Positions 12,095 to 19,527 of a DNA stretch of 37,141 nucleotides are shown piece by piece. The stretch's first letter is position 1. Each line of letters begins with the position of its first letter. The stretch is from IMG/VR virus record IMGVR_UViG_3300028393_000171, positions 1 to 37,141 of that record; one strand, 5' to 3'. The notes below the pieces were generated by a model, which did no database searches, was not told the DNA's origin, and worked only from the letters and a program-made list of their open reading frames with translations. The stretch comes from a virus. A program made the translations under genes and the position numbers.

Positions 12095-12230
12095 ATTATT
12101 TCGCACCTTAACCTTTTTTATGATAAGCTTGATTCTAGTAGAAGCAGCAGTATACTATGGAAGCTTAAGATTCATAGCTTATTTATCTAGGAAAGATGAC
12201 GATGATAGTTCAAATAATTTCCATAGTTAG
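12087..12230 (+). CDS. 47-residue single-helix membrane peptide
   Basis: The frame starts MNELFRTLTFFMISLILVEA, one membrane helix, then a short acidic tail (SRKDDDDSSNNFHS). It overlaps the preceding gene by eight bases and the next by 29, starting a chain of four nested membrane peptides. Confidence 0.5.
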   Translation: MNELFRTLTFFMISLILVEAAVYYGSLRFIAYLSRKDDDDSSNNFHS

Positions 12231-12351
12231 AAAACCTATCTGTCCTACTTTCATTCATGATGATCAAACCAGAATAATAGTATTACTAGTAGCACTACCC
12301 ATCCTCATAGGCATACACTGGGGCATCTTGAGGTATTTTAATGTTAAGTAA
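12202..12351 (+). CDS. 49-residue membrane peptide
   Basis: Starts MIVQIISIVRKPICPTFIHD and contains helix IIVLLVALPILIGIHWGI. It overlaps the genes on both sides in other frames. Function unknown. Confidence 0.45.
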   Translation: MIVQIISIVRKPICPTFIHDDQTRIIVLLVALPILIGIHWGILRYFNVK

Positions 12352-12475
12352 TGATCCCCTTATTTTATATGGCCCACATATCATTCTTTCCTGCATCATA
12401 GTTCGATCACTGTTGATCTGGCATTTAGAGCATTTTTTATATGAGGACAATAATTATGAAGAAATCAAAATTTGA
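12341..12475 (+). CDS. 44-residue membrane peptide
   Basis: Starts MLSNDPLILYGPHIILSCII and has one hydrophobic segment, then LEHFLYEDNNYEEIKI. It overlaps both neighbours (11 and 20 bases). Coding is supported mainly by the packing pattern. Confidence 0.4.
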   Translation: MLSNDPLILYGPHIILSCIIVRSLLIWHLEHFLYEDNNYEEIKI

Positions 12476-12632
12476 AGAATTTCACGTTCCTTTCATCAAG
12501 AATCTGGTTTTTGTGGCCCTAGTTACTGTGGTTTCTATGATTTCTGTACGATATTATCTTACAAATTCATTATCAGCATCCCAACAATCATCAGTTTATA
12601 CCCATGATCAATCCCAGATATCGCCCAAGTAG
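12456..12632 (+). CDS. 58-residue single-helix membrane protein
   Basis: From ATG 12456 (GAGGA eight bases upstream; ATG 12441 is less well placed). A helix (IKNLVFVALVTVVSMISVRY) is followed by a Q/S-rich exported tail. It is last of the four nested membrane peptides. Confidence 0.55.
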   Translation: MKKSKFEEFHVPFIKNLVFVALVTVVSMISVRYYLTNSLSASQQSSVYTHDQSQISPK

Positions 12633-12777
12633 GGGTATTCTTAGCTTATACCACCTGTTTAACGGCTAAAAGAATTAATATTCACTTATTATCTTACGCC
12701 GTGGTGAAAAATGGGTAATCTCACAGTATGGATTTTACCATAACTGGCTAAAGTTGTCAAGCCCGATATGCCGATAC

Positions 12778-12806
12778 TTGACAGAGAGGATGCCTTGATG
12801 TATACT
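12778..12806 (+). promoter_or_regulatory. promoter of operon 12849-15287
   Basis: TTGACA 12778-12783, 17 bp spacer, TATACT 12801-12806, a near-perfect sigma-70 promoter. GCCGATA lies just before the -35 rather than in the spacer. Confidence 0.8.
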
Positions 12807-12848
12807 GATGCTACTGGTATGGGTAAAAGTAATAAAAAGTAGGGAAAA

Positions 12849-13016
12849 ATGTATAAAAACGTATTATTGACCGATAAAGAAATTGCTCTCCTAAAGAGGG
12901 TTGTTGGCGATTATCTTCATGAGAAAATTGTTCCAGAAGCTACTAATTTGACCATTATTCTCAATCGTCTACGGGAGATCAAACCCACAAAAAAGTACAA
13001 TCAGAGTATCAATTAG
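12849..13016 (+). CDS. 55-residue hypothetical protein
   Basis: Starts MYKNVLLTDKEIALLKRVVG. First gene after promoter 12778, with AGGGAAAA upstream. Predicted helical and basic; the size would suit a small DNA-binding or regulatory protein, but no motif is recognised. Confidence 0.65.
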   Translation: MYKNVLLTDKEIALLKRVVGDYLHEKIVPEATNLTIILNRLREIKPTKKYNQSIN

Positions 13017-13054
13017 GGACTCTAACCCACAAATCAAATTGGAATCAAAAACAA

Positions 13055-13273
13055 ATGAAAATTAACGAGTATATGTCGTCTGTTGCTGACTATATTGAGA
13101 ATGAATATGGGCCAGATGAGGACTGGAAGGAATTAACTATGGATGAAAAATATGCCATCAAGATGATGCTGACATTTCATTACCAAGAAAATAATAGCGT
13201 CAATAATGCAGCTAGTGATGTTATTAGTTACATTCGTGATAATAGGAAATGGATGAGGGAGAACATTAAATGA
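13055..13273 (+). CDS. small hypothetical protein with NNAASDV motif
   Basis: This encodes 72 residues starting MKINEYMSSVADYIENEYGP. The C-terminal NNAASDVISYI recurs as NVADTAGDIVRLL (20796 gene) and NNVAGDVMEQM (15027 gene), so these small proteins form a paralogous group. Coupled to the next gene by ATGA. Confidence 0.7.
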   Translation: MKINEYMSSVADYIENEYGPDEDWKELTMDEKYAIKMMLTFHYQENNSVNNAASDVISYIRDNRKWMRENIK

Positions 13274-13473
13274 CTAATATTGATTTGGATGATTATGTGT
13301 CTTTGACTTTTGAGTTTAAAAATGATAGTATGAAATTCTATATTGCAAATGATGATAGTGGTCTAAAGTGGTGGCCTACCAAAAAGACCGTTAATAAACT
13401 TATCAAAGTTTTGCAAGATATTGAATCTCAAATGACCGACATTACCAATAAAGAAGATGAGGACGAAGAATGA
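13270..13473 (+). CDS. small acidic hypothetical protein
   Basis: This encodes 67 residues starting MTNIDLDDYVSLTFEFKNDS and ending NKEDEDEE. A beta-rich N-terminal half is followed by a helix (TVNKLIKVLQDIESQ) and acidic tail. It resembles the next protein in layout, suggesting an old duplication. ATGA-coupled on both sides. Confidence 0.7.
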   Translation: MTNIDLDDYVSLTFEFKNDSMKFYIANDDSGLKWWPTKKTVNKLIKVLQDIESQMTDITNKEDEDEE

Positions 13474-13658
13474 GCATTGTAACTAAGGACTCTTATAAGG
13501 CTGATGTTTTCAATTTTGATATTGAGCAAAATGGGAGTTTGTCAACTTTAACTATTAACAATGTTATTTCTTGGCAATGGATACAGATGAAATTGACCAA
13601 GGATGAAATTAGGGGATTAGCCAATTTTCTTAACCAATTTGTAGAGGATAATCCATGA
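13470..13658 (+). CDS. small hypothetical protein
   Basis: This encodes 62 residues starting MSIVTKDSYKADVFNFDIEQ. Layout (beta strands, then LTKDEIRGLANFLNQFV helix) parallels the preceding gene. ATGA-coupled on both sides. Confidence 0.7.
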   Translation: MSIVTKDSYKADVFNFDIEQNGSLSTLTINNVISWQWIQMKLTKDEIRGLANFLNQFVEDNP

Positions 13659-13795
13659 ACGATAAACTACAAAGTAATATCAGGAACTTTATTGTAGATT
13701 ATGATAATACTGTGAGTGATTTTAATATGGCTGATTATGATTTGTGGCTTGAGACTGCCATTAATCTTTTGAAAGAAGTTTTGGATAATAAATAA
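13655..13795 (+). CDS. 46-residue hypothetical protein
   Basis: Starts MNDKLQSNIRNFIVDYDNTV and ends LKEVLDNK; acidic and helical. It is joined by ATGA upstream and TAATG downstream, which supports coding. Confidence 0.65.
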   Translation: MNDKLQSNIRNFIVDYDNTVSDFNMADYDLWLETAINLLKEVLDNK

Positions 13796-14049
13796 TGACT
13801 AAACCGCTTAATGTTGGAAAAGTATTGGTAGAAAGACTAAAAAGATTTACTGAAAATATGGAGACTAAACTAATGACTAGATTAAATTTGGATTTGACAA
13901 CTAAACAGATCAATCTTCTATTTATGGCTTTGGAAAATCTTGAGAAAAGTGATAGGATGGGCGATCCTGAACGTGCAGATATTATGAAGTTGACAAGATA
14001 TTTGGATAGTGTAGTATTTGTTGAGAAATGGTATGTGGAGAATAAATAA
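13795..14049 (+). CDS. small hypothetical protein
   Basis: This encodes 84 residues starting MTKPLNVGKVLVERLKRFTE. Helical (LDLTTKQINLLFMALENLEK) and ends WYVENK. Its 3' end GTGGAGAATAAATAATC is almost the same as the junction at 14344-14359 where ATG follows. Confidence 0.7.
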   Translation: MTKPLNVGKVLVERLKRFTENMETKLMTRLNLDLTTKQINLLFMALENLEKSDRMGDPERADIMKLTRYLDSVVFVEKWYVENK

Positions 14050-14357
14050 TCAAAATAATTCCCCTACAAGACTGTAAAGACAGACATCTCTACAGAATAA
14101 ATTCTAGAAATTTCAATCTTGGTGTTTTTGATGCTGAGAACAGAGATTTTATTGGAATAAGAACAAAAACTGGAGATACATTTTTAGATAGGGAAAATTA
14201 TAGTCTTGGTTGTGTGAAAGTGTTACAGGAAATAGAAAAAATACCAGACAATATTGTACTAACAATAGGACACAGGTCTGAAACCGAACTTAATATTTGG
14301 GGAGATCGTTCATGGGTGGAAAATAAAGATCTTTTTAACTATCTGGAGAATAAATAA
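14049..14357 (+). CDS. hypothetical protein with probable ATC start codon
   Basis: An open frame without any ATG, GTG or TTG near its front runs from 14046 to 14357 and codes for a protein-like sequence (IKIIPLQDCKDRHLYRINSR near the start, ending WVENKDLFNYLENK). The upstream junction GGAGAATAAATAATC matches GGAGAATAAATAATG at the start of the next gene, so the start is most likely ATC 14049 (102 residues). Either a non-canonical start or an ATG-to-ATC change or base error is present. Internal GTG codons occur only late (about 14217). No family is recognised. Confidence 0.6.
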   Translation: MKIIPLQDCKDRHLYRINSRNFNLGVFDAENRDFIGIRTKTGDTFLDRENYSLGCVKVLQEIEKIPDNIVLTIGHRSETELNIWGDRSWVENKDLFNYLENK

Positions 14358-14569
14358 TGACTGAAAATCCGCTACAACTAGCAACTAAAACTTGGATAGA
14401 AGCAGTCCAGAAATATTATGAGAATGAACCAGACCGTAATGAACTTACTCAAATTTTCATGAGAGGTCATTTTGCGGGCTGGAGCGAAAGACAGGTGGCC
14501 CAGTTGGCCGATCAACTAGCTAAAAACGAAACCGATTATCCTTTGTATAGAGAAAAGGAGAAGAAATAA
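14357..14569 (+). CDS. small hypothetical protein
   Basis: This encodes 70 residues starting MTENPLQLATKTWIEAVQKY. RGHFAGWSERQVAQLADQL gives a short helical motif similar in position to the FETGFIAGLSCGL of the 15910 gene. TAATG-coupled on both sides. Confidence 0.7.
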   Translation: MTENPLQLATKTWIEAVQKYYENEPDRNELTQIFMRGHFAGWSERQVAQLADQLAKNETDYPLYREKEKK

Positions 14570-14658
14570 TGGCTGGACTGGTATTATTTGGTATACTAGG
14601 ATATATGGCTTGTGTACGAATTTATGATTGGTGGAATGGATATGGGGAGTTATTTTAA
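14569..14658 (+). CDS. 29-residue membrane micropeptide
   Basis: MAGLVLFGILGYMACVRIYD then WWNGYGELF: one membrane helix with an aromatic tail. TAATG overlaps at both ends and AAAGGAG upstream support translation. A similar 29-residue peptide occurs at 21648. Confidence 0.55.
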   Translation: MAGLVLFGILGYMACVRIYDWWNGYGELF

Positions 14659-14837
14659 TGACTAATGAAGATAAAGAAGACTGTTTAACTATTCTCAAAG
14701 ATATCAAAGATATGTGTATCAAATGTGATTATCACGACGCTAAAACAGCAGAATTGATACATGACATAGATATGTCGGTTCGTGCGGTTATTGAGATTAT
14801 CGAAAACAAACCAATTCAAATTGAAAGAATGTTCTAA
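14658..14837 (+). CDS. 59-residue hypothetical protein
   Basis: Starts MTNEDKEDCLTILKDIKDMC, an acidic helical protein with three cysteines near the front (C9, C20, C23). TAATG-coupled on both sides; GGGGAG upstream. No family is recognised. Confidence 0.7.
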   Translation: MTNEDKEDCLTILKDIKDMCIKCDYHDAKTAELIHDIDMSVRAVIEIIENKPIQIERMF

Positions 14838-15034
14838 TGATAGTTCATATTAAAGAAGAATTATCTAAGCTAGATCGTAATGATTTTATGGCCGTTAATG
14901 ATCTGGTTGATAAGATAGTTTTTGATCTTAGTGATCTTCTAATTGATGTGGGCGATGAAATTATGCTGGCTGCTGCAAAAGACTATATGATTGATCTTAT
15001 TAATCCTGACCTATTGGATTTTGATAATGACTAA
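14837..15034 (+). CDS. 65-residue acidic hypothetical protein
   Basis: Starts MIVHIKEELSKLDRNDFMAV and ends LLDFDND; helical and acidic. It overlaps the next gene by eight bases. No family is recognised. Confidence 0.7.
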   Translation: MIVHIKEELSKLDRNDFMAVNDLVDKIVFDLSDLLIDVGDEIMLAAAKDYMIDLINPDLLDFDND

Positions 15035-15287
15035 AGCTGAATACAAAAAGTATCATTGTAAGGTAGTAGAATATATTTATGCAGAATATAGAGATTTTCA
15101 TTTTCATAGGATGAAGAATGGATCGTTACTTATTCAACTAAGTCCAATAGATAAACATCTATTTCATTTACTGATCAAAACCTTATCTGATTATCCTAAT
15201 CCAAAAAATAGTATCAATAATGTTGCTGGCGATGTAATGGAACAAATGTGGCAATGTTTGTGGGGGAAATCTAAAGTAAGGTCTTGA
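15027..15287 (+). CDS. small hypothetical protein with NNVAGDV motif
   Basis: This encodes 86 residues from ATG 15027 (MTKAEYKKYHCKVVEYIYAE). The C-terminal NSINNVAGDVMEQM relates it to the genes at 13055 and 20796. The promoter of the next operon overlaps its last codons. Confidence 0.65.
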   Translation: MTKAEYKKYHCKVVEYIYAEYRDFHFHRMKNGSLLIQLSPIDKHLFHLLIKTLSDYPNPKNSINNVAGDVMEQMWQCLWGKSKVRS

Positions 15288-15312
15288 CAACACCCGATAC
15301 CTATGGTATGCT
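15284..15312 (+). promoter_or_regulatory. promoter of operon 15382-17174
   Basis: TTGACA 15284-15289, 17 bp spacer with CCCGATACCTATGG, TATGCT 15307-15312. The -35 box overlaps the end of the preceding gene. Confidence 0.75.
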
Positions 15313-15381
15313 CACGTTGCGTTGCAAACGATAACATATTATCACTTGATACCATAAAACACACACAAAGGCTCATATATT

Positions 15382-15753
15382 ATGACTAAACAAGAACCAG
15401 TAGCTTGGGCAGTAATAGACTCCAAGGGAAATGTTGTTGAACTTGCAAAAAATAGATTAGCTCTTGAGCATGATCATATTAGACAAGATGACCAAATAAA
15501 GAAACTATACTTGTCTGAACCAACAACTTTGACTAAAGAAGAAATTGAGGCAATCCATGATCTACTTGGTGATGTTTCTGATATAACCGGCCCAGCAGAA
15601 GATACCCTTCGTAATCTACTACAAAGAATAAAAGATAATAATGAACAATCACAGCAAATGGAAATTGCTAGAGAGATTATGAAACAAGACAGTGAGTGTC
15701 TTAGGAATTTAAGTAAAAATAATGATGACCCTATTAAGAACTTTGATTCTTGA
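15382..15753 (+). CDS. hypothetical protein
   Basis: This encodes 123 residues starting MTKQEPVAWAVIDSKGNVVE. The opening 'PVAWAVID..G.V..L' resembles the short N-terminal motif of many phage hypothetical proteins; the rest is charged and helical. Start is about 70 bases past the promoter. Overlaps the next gene by 32 bases. Confidence 0.7.
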   Translation: MTKQEPVAWAVIDSKGNVVELAKNRLALEHDHIRQDDQIKKLYLSEPTTLTKEEIEAIHDLLGDVSDITGPAEDTLRNLLQRIKDNNEQSQQMEIAREIMKQDSECLRNLSKNNDDPIKNFDS

Positions 15754-15913
15754 ATATGATCTTGTCGAGATTCATTATAATGAACTTTTGAAGAATAAGC
15801 CTTACTTGGTCAGGGTTTTCTCATATAATAATACTGATCCTAGCGAACTGCGGCTTGATGAAGAACAGGTAAAAAATTTGTATCAAACTCTTAAAGAACA
15901 CTACCTATTATGA
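15722..15913 (+). CDS. small hypothetical protein
   Basis: This encodes 63 residues starting MMTLLRTLILEYDLVEIHYN. It ends LDEEQVKNLYQTLKEHYLL, a layout (beta strands then a helix) like the genes at 13270 and 13470. The long overlap with the preceding gene makes its exact start uncertain. Confidence 0.6.
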   Translation: MMTLLRTLILEYDLVEIHYNELLKNKPYLVRVFSYNNTDPSELRLDEEQVKNLYQTLKEHYLL

Positions 15914-16080
15914 TTAATCAAGAAGTTTTAAACAAAATGAGAGAACAATATGATAAAGCTAAAGCTCTAGCTAAAGAAGTTTGGGATGATGGAGATCATG
16001 AAGGAAATACTAATGATCAATATTATTTTGAGACTGGATTTATTGCTGGGCTATCTTGTGGATTGAAACAACATGATTAA
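15910..16080 (+). CDS. 56-residue hypothetical protein
   Basis: Starts MINQEVLNKMREQYDKAKAL; ATGA-coupled upstream and overlapping the next start by eight bases. The end FETGFIAGLSCGLKQHD resembles the 'G...G' helix of the 14357 gene. No family is recognised. Confidence 0.65.
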   Translation: MINQEVLNKMREQYDKAKALAKEVWDDGDHEGNTNDQYYFETGFIAGLSCGLKQHD

Positions 16081-16357
16081 TCTCTTAAGTTCGTTCAATA
16101 TTATTCTAGCATTAATTAGTGCTATACCATGTCTTATGGCTGGAGCTATGAGTATGGATAGTCCCCAAGCACAAAATAGTGTCCTTGCTCATGCTGTTGC
16201 TTATCTTATTCTAAGTTTTCCACTAGTTAGTTTAGTTTGTGGGATTCTTCCATTCCTTTTTACCACCAAATGGGCAACTGCAATAGCAGTTTTTCCGATT
16301 ATAGAAGTTTCTTTATTCTTTTTAGTTCTTTATACTCTTGCTTATTTACAATCATGA
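16073..16357 (+). CDS. three-helix membrane protein
   Basis: This encodes 94 residues. Hydrophobic segments lie near residues 5-25, 39-60 and 67-92 (starting NLLSSFNIILALISAIPCLM). Short polar loops and small size suit an inner-membrane phage protein; a holin is one possibility, unsupported by neighbours. ATGA-coupled to the next gene. Confidence 0.65.
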   Translation: MINLLSSFNIILALISAIPCLMAGAMSMDSPQAQNSVLAHAVAYLILSFPLVSLVCGILPFLFTTKWATAIAVFPIIEVSLFFLVLYTLAYLQS

Positions 16358-16584
16358 AATCTATTGAAGTTGGATTTGATGGAAGCTTTAATATAACTTC
16401 TGGTGGAGTTGGGCCACTAAAGATAAGACTAACTAGAAGTGGTTCAAATCCCAAAGATTGGACGAATCCACCTATTGACAACACATTCATCTGGTTGTAT
16501 ACTGATAAGGACAACCCAGAGTTGTTATACAAGAATAAAGACGGCAAACTTTACGTTGTGAATTTTGAGCCTTTTGGGGAATAA
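16354..16584 (+). CDS. small hypothetical protein
   Basis: This encodes 76 residues from ATG 16354, MKSIEVGFDGSFNITSGGVG. It has the look of a beta-rich soluble protein (KIRLTRSGSNPKDW). ATGA-coupled to the membrane protein. No family is recognised. Confidence 0.65.
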   Translation: MKSIEVGFDGSFNITSGGVGPLKIRLTRSGSNPKDWTNPPIDNTFIWLYTDKDNPELLYKNKDGKLYVVNFEPFGE

Positions 16585-16587
16585 TTC

Positions 16588-16977
16588 GTGATCGGTTTAA
16601 ATATTCAAGCCCCTTGGTCTACCCTTTTAATTAATGGTCAGAAAAGTGTCGAAACCCGCTCCTATCGACTTCCCACAAGATTAGAAGAAGTTGAGTTGGC
16701 ACTAATTGAAACACCGGGGAAATCGGCTAAGTTTAAGAGTAGAATTATTGGAACGATTACTTTTAGCTCTTGTGTTCAATACCTCTCTAAAGAACAGTGG
16801 GAATCTGATAATGGTAGACATAAGGTGGATATTAATGGTGGGTTGTATAGCTGGAAAGATAAGCCTAAGTTTGGATGGATTGTAAAATCCGTTAAAAGGT
16901 TTGAAAATCCAGTTGATCCTCCAACCAAACGTGGTATAATTTATGCAAAGGACTGCCTTATGGAGACAAACAAATGA
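16588..16977 (+). CDS. ASCH (PUA-like) domain protein
   Basis: This encodes 129 residues from GTG 16588, with GGGGAATA upstream. IQAPWSTLLINGQKSVETRS is the ASCH opening (a W, then G.K..E.R). A beta strand with IIGTITFSS and a conserved late W fit the PUA-like barrel. ASCH proteins bind RNA or modified nucleic acid; some are amidohydrolases acting on modified cytidine. The substrate here is unknown. ATGA-coupled to the next gene. Confidence 0.7.
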   Translation: MIGLNIQAPWSTLLINGQKSVETRSYRLPTRLEEVELALIETPGKSAKFKSRIIGTITFSSCVQYLSKEQWESDNGRHKVDINGGLYSWKDKPKFGWIVKSVKRFENPVDPPTKRGIIYAKDCLMETNK

Positions 16978-17174
16978 GATGGGTTTTTATTGTGGCTAGA
17001 GGATCAACCATCGAAAAGATTAAAGTTTTTGATGACTATTTTGTGGGGGAAGTTTACACTAATGAGTATCTCAGGATCGGATTTGGAGTAAACGAAGTAG
17101 ATTTTCCAGAATATCGCAAGGGTGAATATTATGAAGGTGGAATAAGTGTTGGTCTTTACAAAGACAATGGGTGA
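16974..17174 (+). CDS. small hypothetical protein
   Basis: This encodes 66 residues starting MRWVFIVARGSTIEKIKVFD; beta-rich. It is last in its operon; the next promoter follows 17 bases on. No family is recognised. Confidence 0.65.
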   Translation: MRWVFIVARGSTIEKIKVFDDYFVGEVYTNEYLRIGFGVNEVDFPEYRKGEYYEGGISVGLYKDNG

Positions 17175-17190
17175 TTTTGTAAAGTGTCTG

Positions 17191-17218
17191 TTGACAAACG
17201 CCGATAACACAGTATACT
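17191..17218 (+). promoter_or_regulatory. promoter of operon 17242-20654
   Basis: TTGACA 17191-17196, 16 bp spacer with GCCGATAACACAG, TATACT 17213-17218. Confidence 0.8.
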
Positions 17219-17241
17219 TGGGTATCCTTTGGAGAAAGTTT

Positions 17242-17406
17242 ATGAGTCCAACAGTTCAACAAAAAGTTCAAGATTTGATTGATAAGTATTTCATTGGTCA
17301 GAACAATCATGAACTATCTATCAAACAAGACAACCTAAACAAATTCTTGTCGGAATACAACAAGATTATTATTACTCGTACCGTGGAAATTTGTGGCATA
17401 CATTAA
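17242..17406 (+). CDS. 54-residue hypothetical protein
   Basis: Starts MSPTVQQKVQDLIDKYFIGQ at ATG 17242, with TTTGGAGAAAG upstream and the promoter just before it, so the longer in-frame start at 17146 is rejected. Helical. No family is recognised. Confidence 0.7.
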   Translation: MSPTVQQKVQDLIDKYFIGQNNHELSIKQDNLNKFLSEYNKIIITRTVEICGIH

Positions 17407-17418
17407 TGGGAGAAAAAT

Positions 17419-17730
17419 ATGACAATTCAACAGCTTCGTAATAGTGGATATAAGGTTAGGGTTCTTCACAATCGTCTTTACAATGGCTATTATAAGTGGC
17501 AAGTGGGCAGCAAGCCTAGTGGTGAACAGGGTTATGGGCCTATTGATCCAGATACTAAAGGTGGGTCAACCCAAATTATAATTGATGGCCCATCTGGCGA
17601 TCATTATGATGGGCTCGCTATTTGCAGCAAGAAAGAAAACTACAATAAGAAACTGGGCGTTAGAATTGCTCTTGGACGATGCAATATTGACCAAACCTTT
17701 TATGTTAGAGCAGAGGCAACAAATGACTAA
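17419..17730 (+). CDS. hypothetical protein
   Basis: This encodes 103 residues starting MTIQQLRNSGYKVRVLHNRL. Rich in G, Y and K with a GGSTQIIIDGPSGDHYDG segment; reads as a small beta-rich enzyme-like or binding domain. GGGAGAAAA precedes the ATG. No family is recognised. Confidence 0.7.
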   Translation: MTIQQLRNSGYKVRVLHNRLYNGYYKWQVGSKPSGEQGYGPIDPDTKGGSTQIIIDGPSGDHYDGLAICSKKENYNKKLGVRIALGRCNIDQTFYVRAEATND

Positions 17731-17884
17731 AGAAGAAAAGATGGAAGAGATTAGGAGACTATGCTTGGGTATTATGCAAGTTTGGAGCCAAAAATCTAGT
17801 TATAATGATCCTTATGAGGATGGACGAATTGTGGGCCGCTCAACACTAGCAGAAACTATTCTGGAGATTATTAATCATGGCTAA
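17723..17884 (+). CDS. 53-residue protein with YEDGRIVGRSTLAE motif
   Basis: Starts MTKEEKMEEIRRLCLGIMQV. The C-terminal DPYEDGRIVGRSTLAETILE is clearly related to DYNDGRIVGGAALARKIL in the gene at 19331, so the two are paralogs. It overlaps both neighbours by eight bases. Confidence 0.7.
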   Translation: MTKEEKMEEIRRLCLGIMQVWSQKSSYNDPYEDGRIVGRSTLAETILEIINHG

Positions 17885-18077
17885 GAGTTTTGAAGATTTA
17901 CTGAAGAAAACTTGTTCTAAAGACGTTATTATTGATGGATACAAGAAAACTATGGGCTATTTTGCAGAATATATTGGAATGTCTACAAAACAAGCAAACG
18001 TATTGCCAGATGGTTGGTCTATGACTAAAATTAAAAATAAGAAACCCAAAAGGCGTGATCCGTCACGAAGATGGTAA
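17877..18077 (+). CDS. small basic hypothetical protein
   Basis: This encodes 66 residues starting MAKSFEDLLKKTCSKDVIID and ending in a strongly basic KNKKPKRRDPSRRW tail, which could bind nucleic acid (inference). Overlaps both neighbours by 7-8 bases. Confidence 0.65.
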   Translation: MAKSFEDLLKKTCSKDVIIDGYKKTMGYFAEYIGMSTKQANVLPDGWSMTKIKNKKPKRRDPSRRW

Positions 18078-18355
18078 TGAGAACATTTAAAGAAGAAATA
18101 AGAAAAGTTCTTGATGACGTTTCATGTGATGTTTGTGGGAAAAGTACCACTAACTATCCAGATGTGGGGCCAGATTATGCCACTCTTGAATCTTGTTGGG
18201 GATATGGCTCACAGAATGATGGATCAAGATTTGAGGTTGATCTGTGCGAGATGTGTTTTAATGATGTAATTAATTTACTGAAAGAAAAAAGAAAAAGTGT
18301 TTTGGGGCCGTTTAGTTATCCTTATGAAAACGATCCTTTAAATGGATATGAATAA
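18071..18355 (+). CDS. small zinc-binding-type protein
   Basis: This encodes 94 residues. CDVCGK near residue 19 and CEMCF near residue 57 give a CxxC...CxxC pair, and TLESCWGYGSQNDGSRFEVD lies between. I recall similar 'WGYGS..DG' CxxC proteins as hypotheticals in cyanobacteria and planctomycetes. Metal binding is likely, role unknown. Overlaps the phosphoesterase gene by 14 bases. Confidence 0.65.
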   Translation: MVMRTFKEEIRKVLDDVSCDVCGKSTTNYPDVGPDYATLESCWGYGSQNDGSRFEVDLCEMCFNDVINLLKEKRKSVLGPFSYPYENDPLNGYE

Positions 18356-18959
18356 TTCAATTACTCTTATTGGCGACGTTCATGGTAAGTATAAACGCTA
18401 TCATGAAATTATCAGAGAACAAGATCGTTATCCGTATACTATTCAATTAGGAGATTTTGGTTTTGATTATGGTACAGTATTTAATGTGGACGATGAAAAG
18501 CACAAGATCATAGGAGGAAATCATGATCATTATGATAGGATTATTCATATTCCTCATTACCTTGGGAATTTTGGTTACTCATGCCTAAATGGGGTAAATT
18601 TTTTCTATTATAGAGGGGCTTATAGTATTGATCGTCAAGATCGAACTATTGGAATAAATTGGTGGGAACAAGAACAGGTTACTATAGACCAGTTTATGAA
18701 AGCTAGAGAGCTTTATAGAGAGATTAAACCCGACATTGTTTTAACTCATGATTGTCCAGATGAGGTTAGTCTAAAAATATTGGATCGTAACCAAAGAAAA
18801 TATGAGAACCTAACAGGATGGGCTTTGCAAGAACTATTTAATATTCATCAACCTAAGAAGTGGCGATTTGGTCATTATCATAAGAGTTGGAATATGAATA
18901 TAAGTGGCACAGACTTTAGATGTTTAAATGAATTGGAAACGGAACTATTGACAGTTTAG
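18342..18959 (+). CDS. calcineurin-like metallophosphoesterase
   Basis: This encodes 205 residues with all hallmarks in order: LIGDVHGK near the N terminus, LGDFGFDYG, GGNHDHYD, LTHDCPDEV and FGHYHKS. These supply the two-metal site of the family. The short size is typical of stand-alone phage enzymes; the substrate (protein phosphate, nucleotide or RNA end) cannot be told. A second, different member is at 28017. Confidence 0.85.
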   Translation: MDMNNSITLIGDVHGKYKRYHEIIREQDRYPYTIQLGDFGFDYGTVFNVDDEKHKIIGGNHDHYDRIIHIPHYLGNFGYSCLNGVNFFYYRGAYSIDRQDRTIGINWWEQEQVTIDQFMKARELYREIKPDIVLTHDCPDEVSLKILDRNQRKYENLTGWALQELFNIHQPKKWRFGHYHKSWNMNISGTDFRCLNELETELLTV

Positions 18960-19097
18960 TATCAGAAGATATAATAAAAATGTTGATGCCGAAAGGTTTG
19001 GGATCGCGGGTATTCCCTACAATCAACTTCCGTAGACTCTTGGCGACATTCTGTGTAAATGACTGAGAAATGCCGCTTTAATATAAAGGATTAAATC

Positions 19098-19334
19098 ATG
19101 TGGAACCATAGAATAATTAGGCATATCGAACCAAGAACTCATATGGATGATAGTATTTATTATGCTATTCATGAAGTTTATTATGATGAGAATGGAAAAG
19201 TACAAGGCTGGACAGAAGAGCCTATTAGAATCTTGGCAGAAAGTTTGGAAGATCTAAAAGTTACCGTAGAAAGACTAGTGGAATGTTTTGATAATCCAGT
19301 TCTTGATGAGGAAACCAAAGAGGCTATCCTGTGA
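19098..19334 (+). CDS. small hypothetical protein
   Basis: This encodes 78 residues starting MWNHRIIRHIEPRTHMDDSI. The pattern 'W.hRii......d...y.ihEVYYD.nG....wt..Pi' is one I have seen in conserved phage hypotheticals; the function is unknown. About 140 bases of unassigned sequence precede it. GTGA overlap to the next gene. Confidence 0.7.
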   Translation: MWNHRIIRHIEPRTHMDDSIYYAIHEVYYDENGKVQGWTEEPIRILAESLEDLKVTVERLVECFDNPVLDEETKEAIL

Positions 19335-19513
19335 CAGAAATAGAAAAAGCTAATATCCTTGAGATTATCAAATTGTGTAATCGTAAAATCAAAGATCAAA
19401 AGGATCATGAGTCTAATATTGGATATGGAGAAGACTATAATGATGGTAGGATTGTAGGCGGTGCTGCATTAGCACGAAAAATACTAAATATACTAAAATA
19501 CATCGAACTATAA
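19331..19513 (+). CDS. 60-residue protein with YNDGRIVGGAALA motif
   Basis: GTG start at 19331 overlapping the preceding TGA. Paralog of the gene at 17723 through the C-terminal DGRIVG..LA..IL.I block; the N-terminal halves are both short charged helices. Confidence 0.65.
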   Translation: MTEIEKANILEIIKLCNRKIKDQKDHESNIGYGEDYNDGRIVGGAALARKILNILKYIEL

Positions 19514-19527
19514 AGGCTGGTATTAAT

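Noticed and set aside
17146-17241. N-terminal extension of the 17242 gene
   Set aside because: The extension spans the promoter at 17191-17218 and lacks a ribosome site; ATG 17242 has TTTGGAGAAAG upstream.
18979-19065. 28-codon frame between the phosphoesterase and the 19098 gene
   Set aside because: It is short, without a clear ribosome site. The 138-base gap holds nothing else I recognise.
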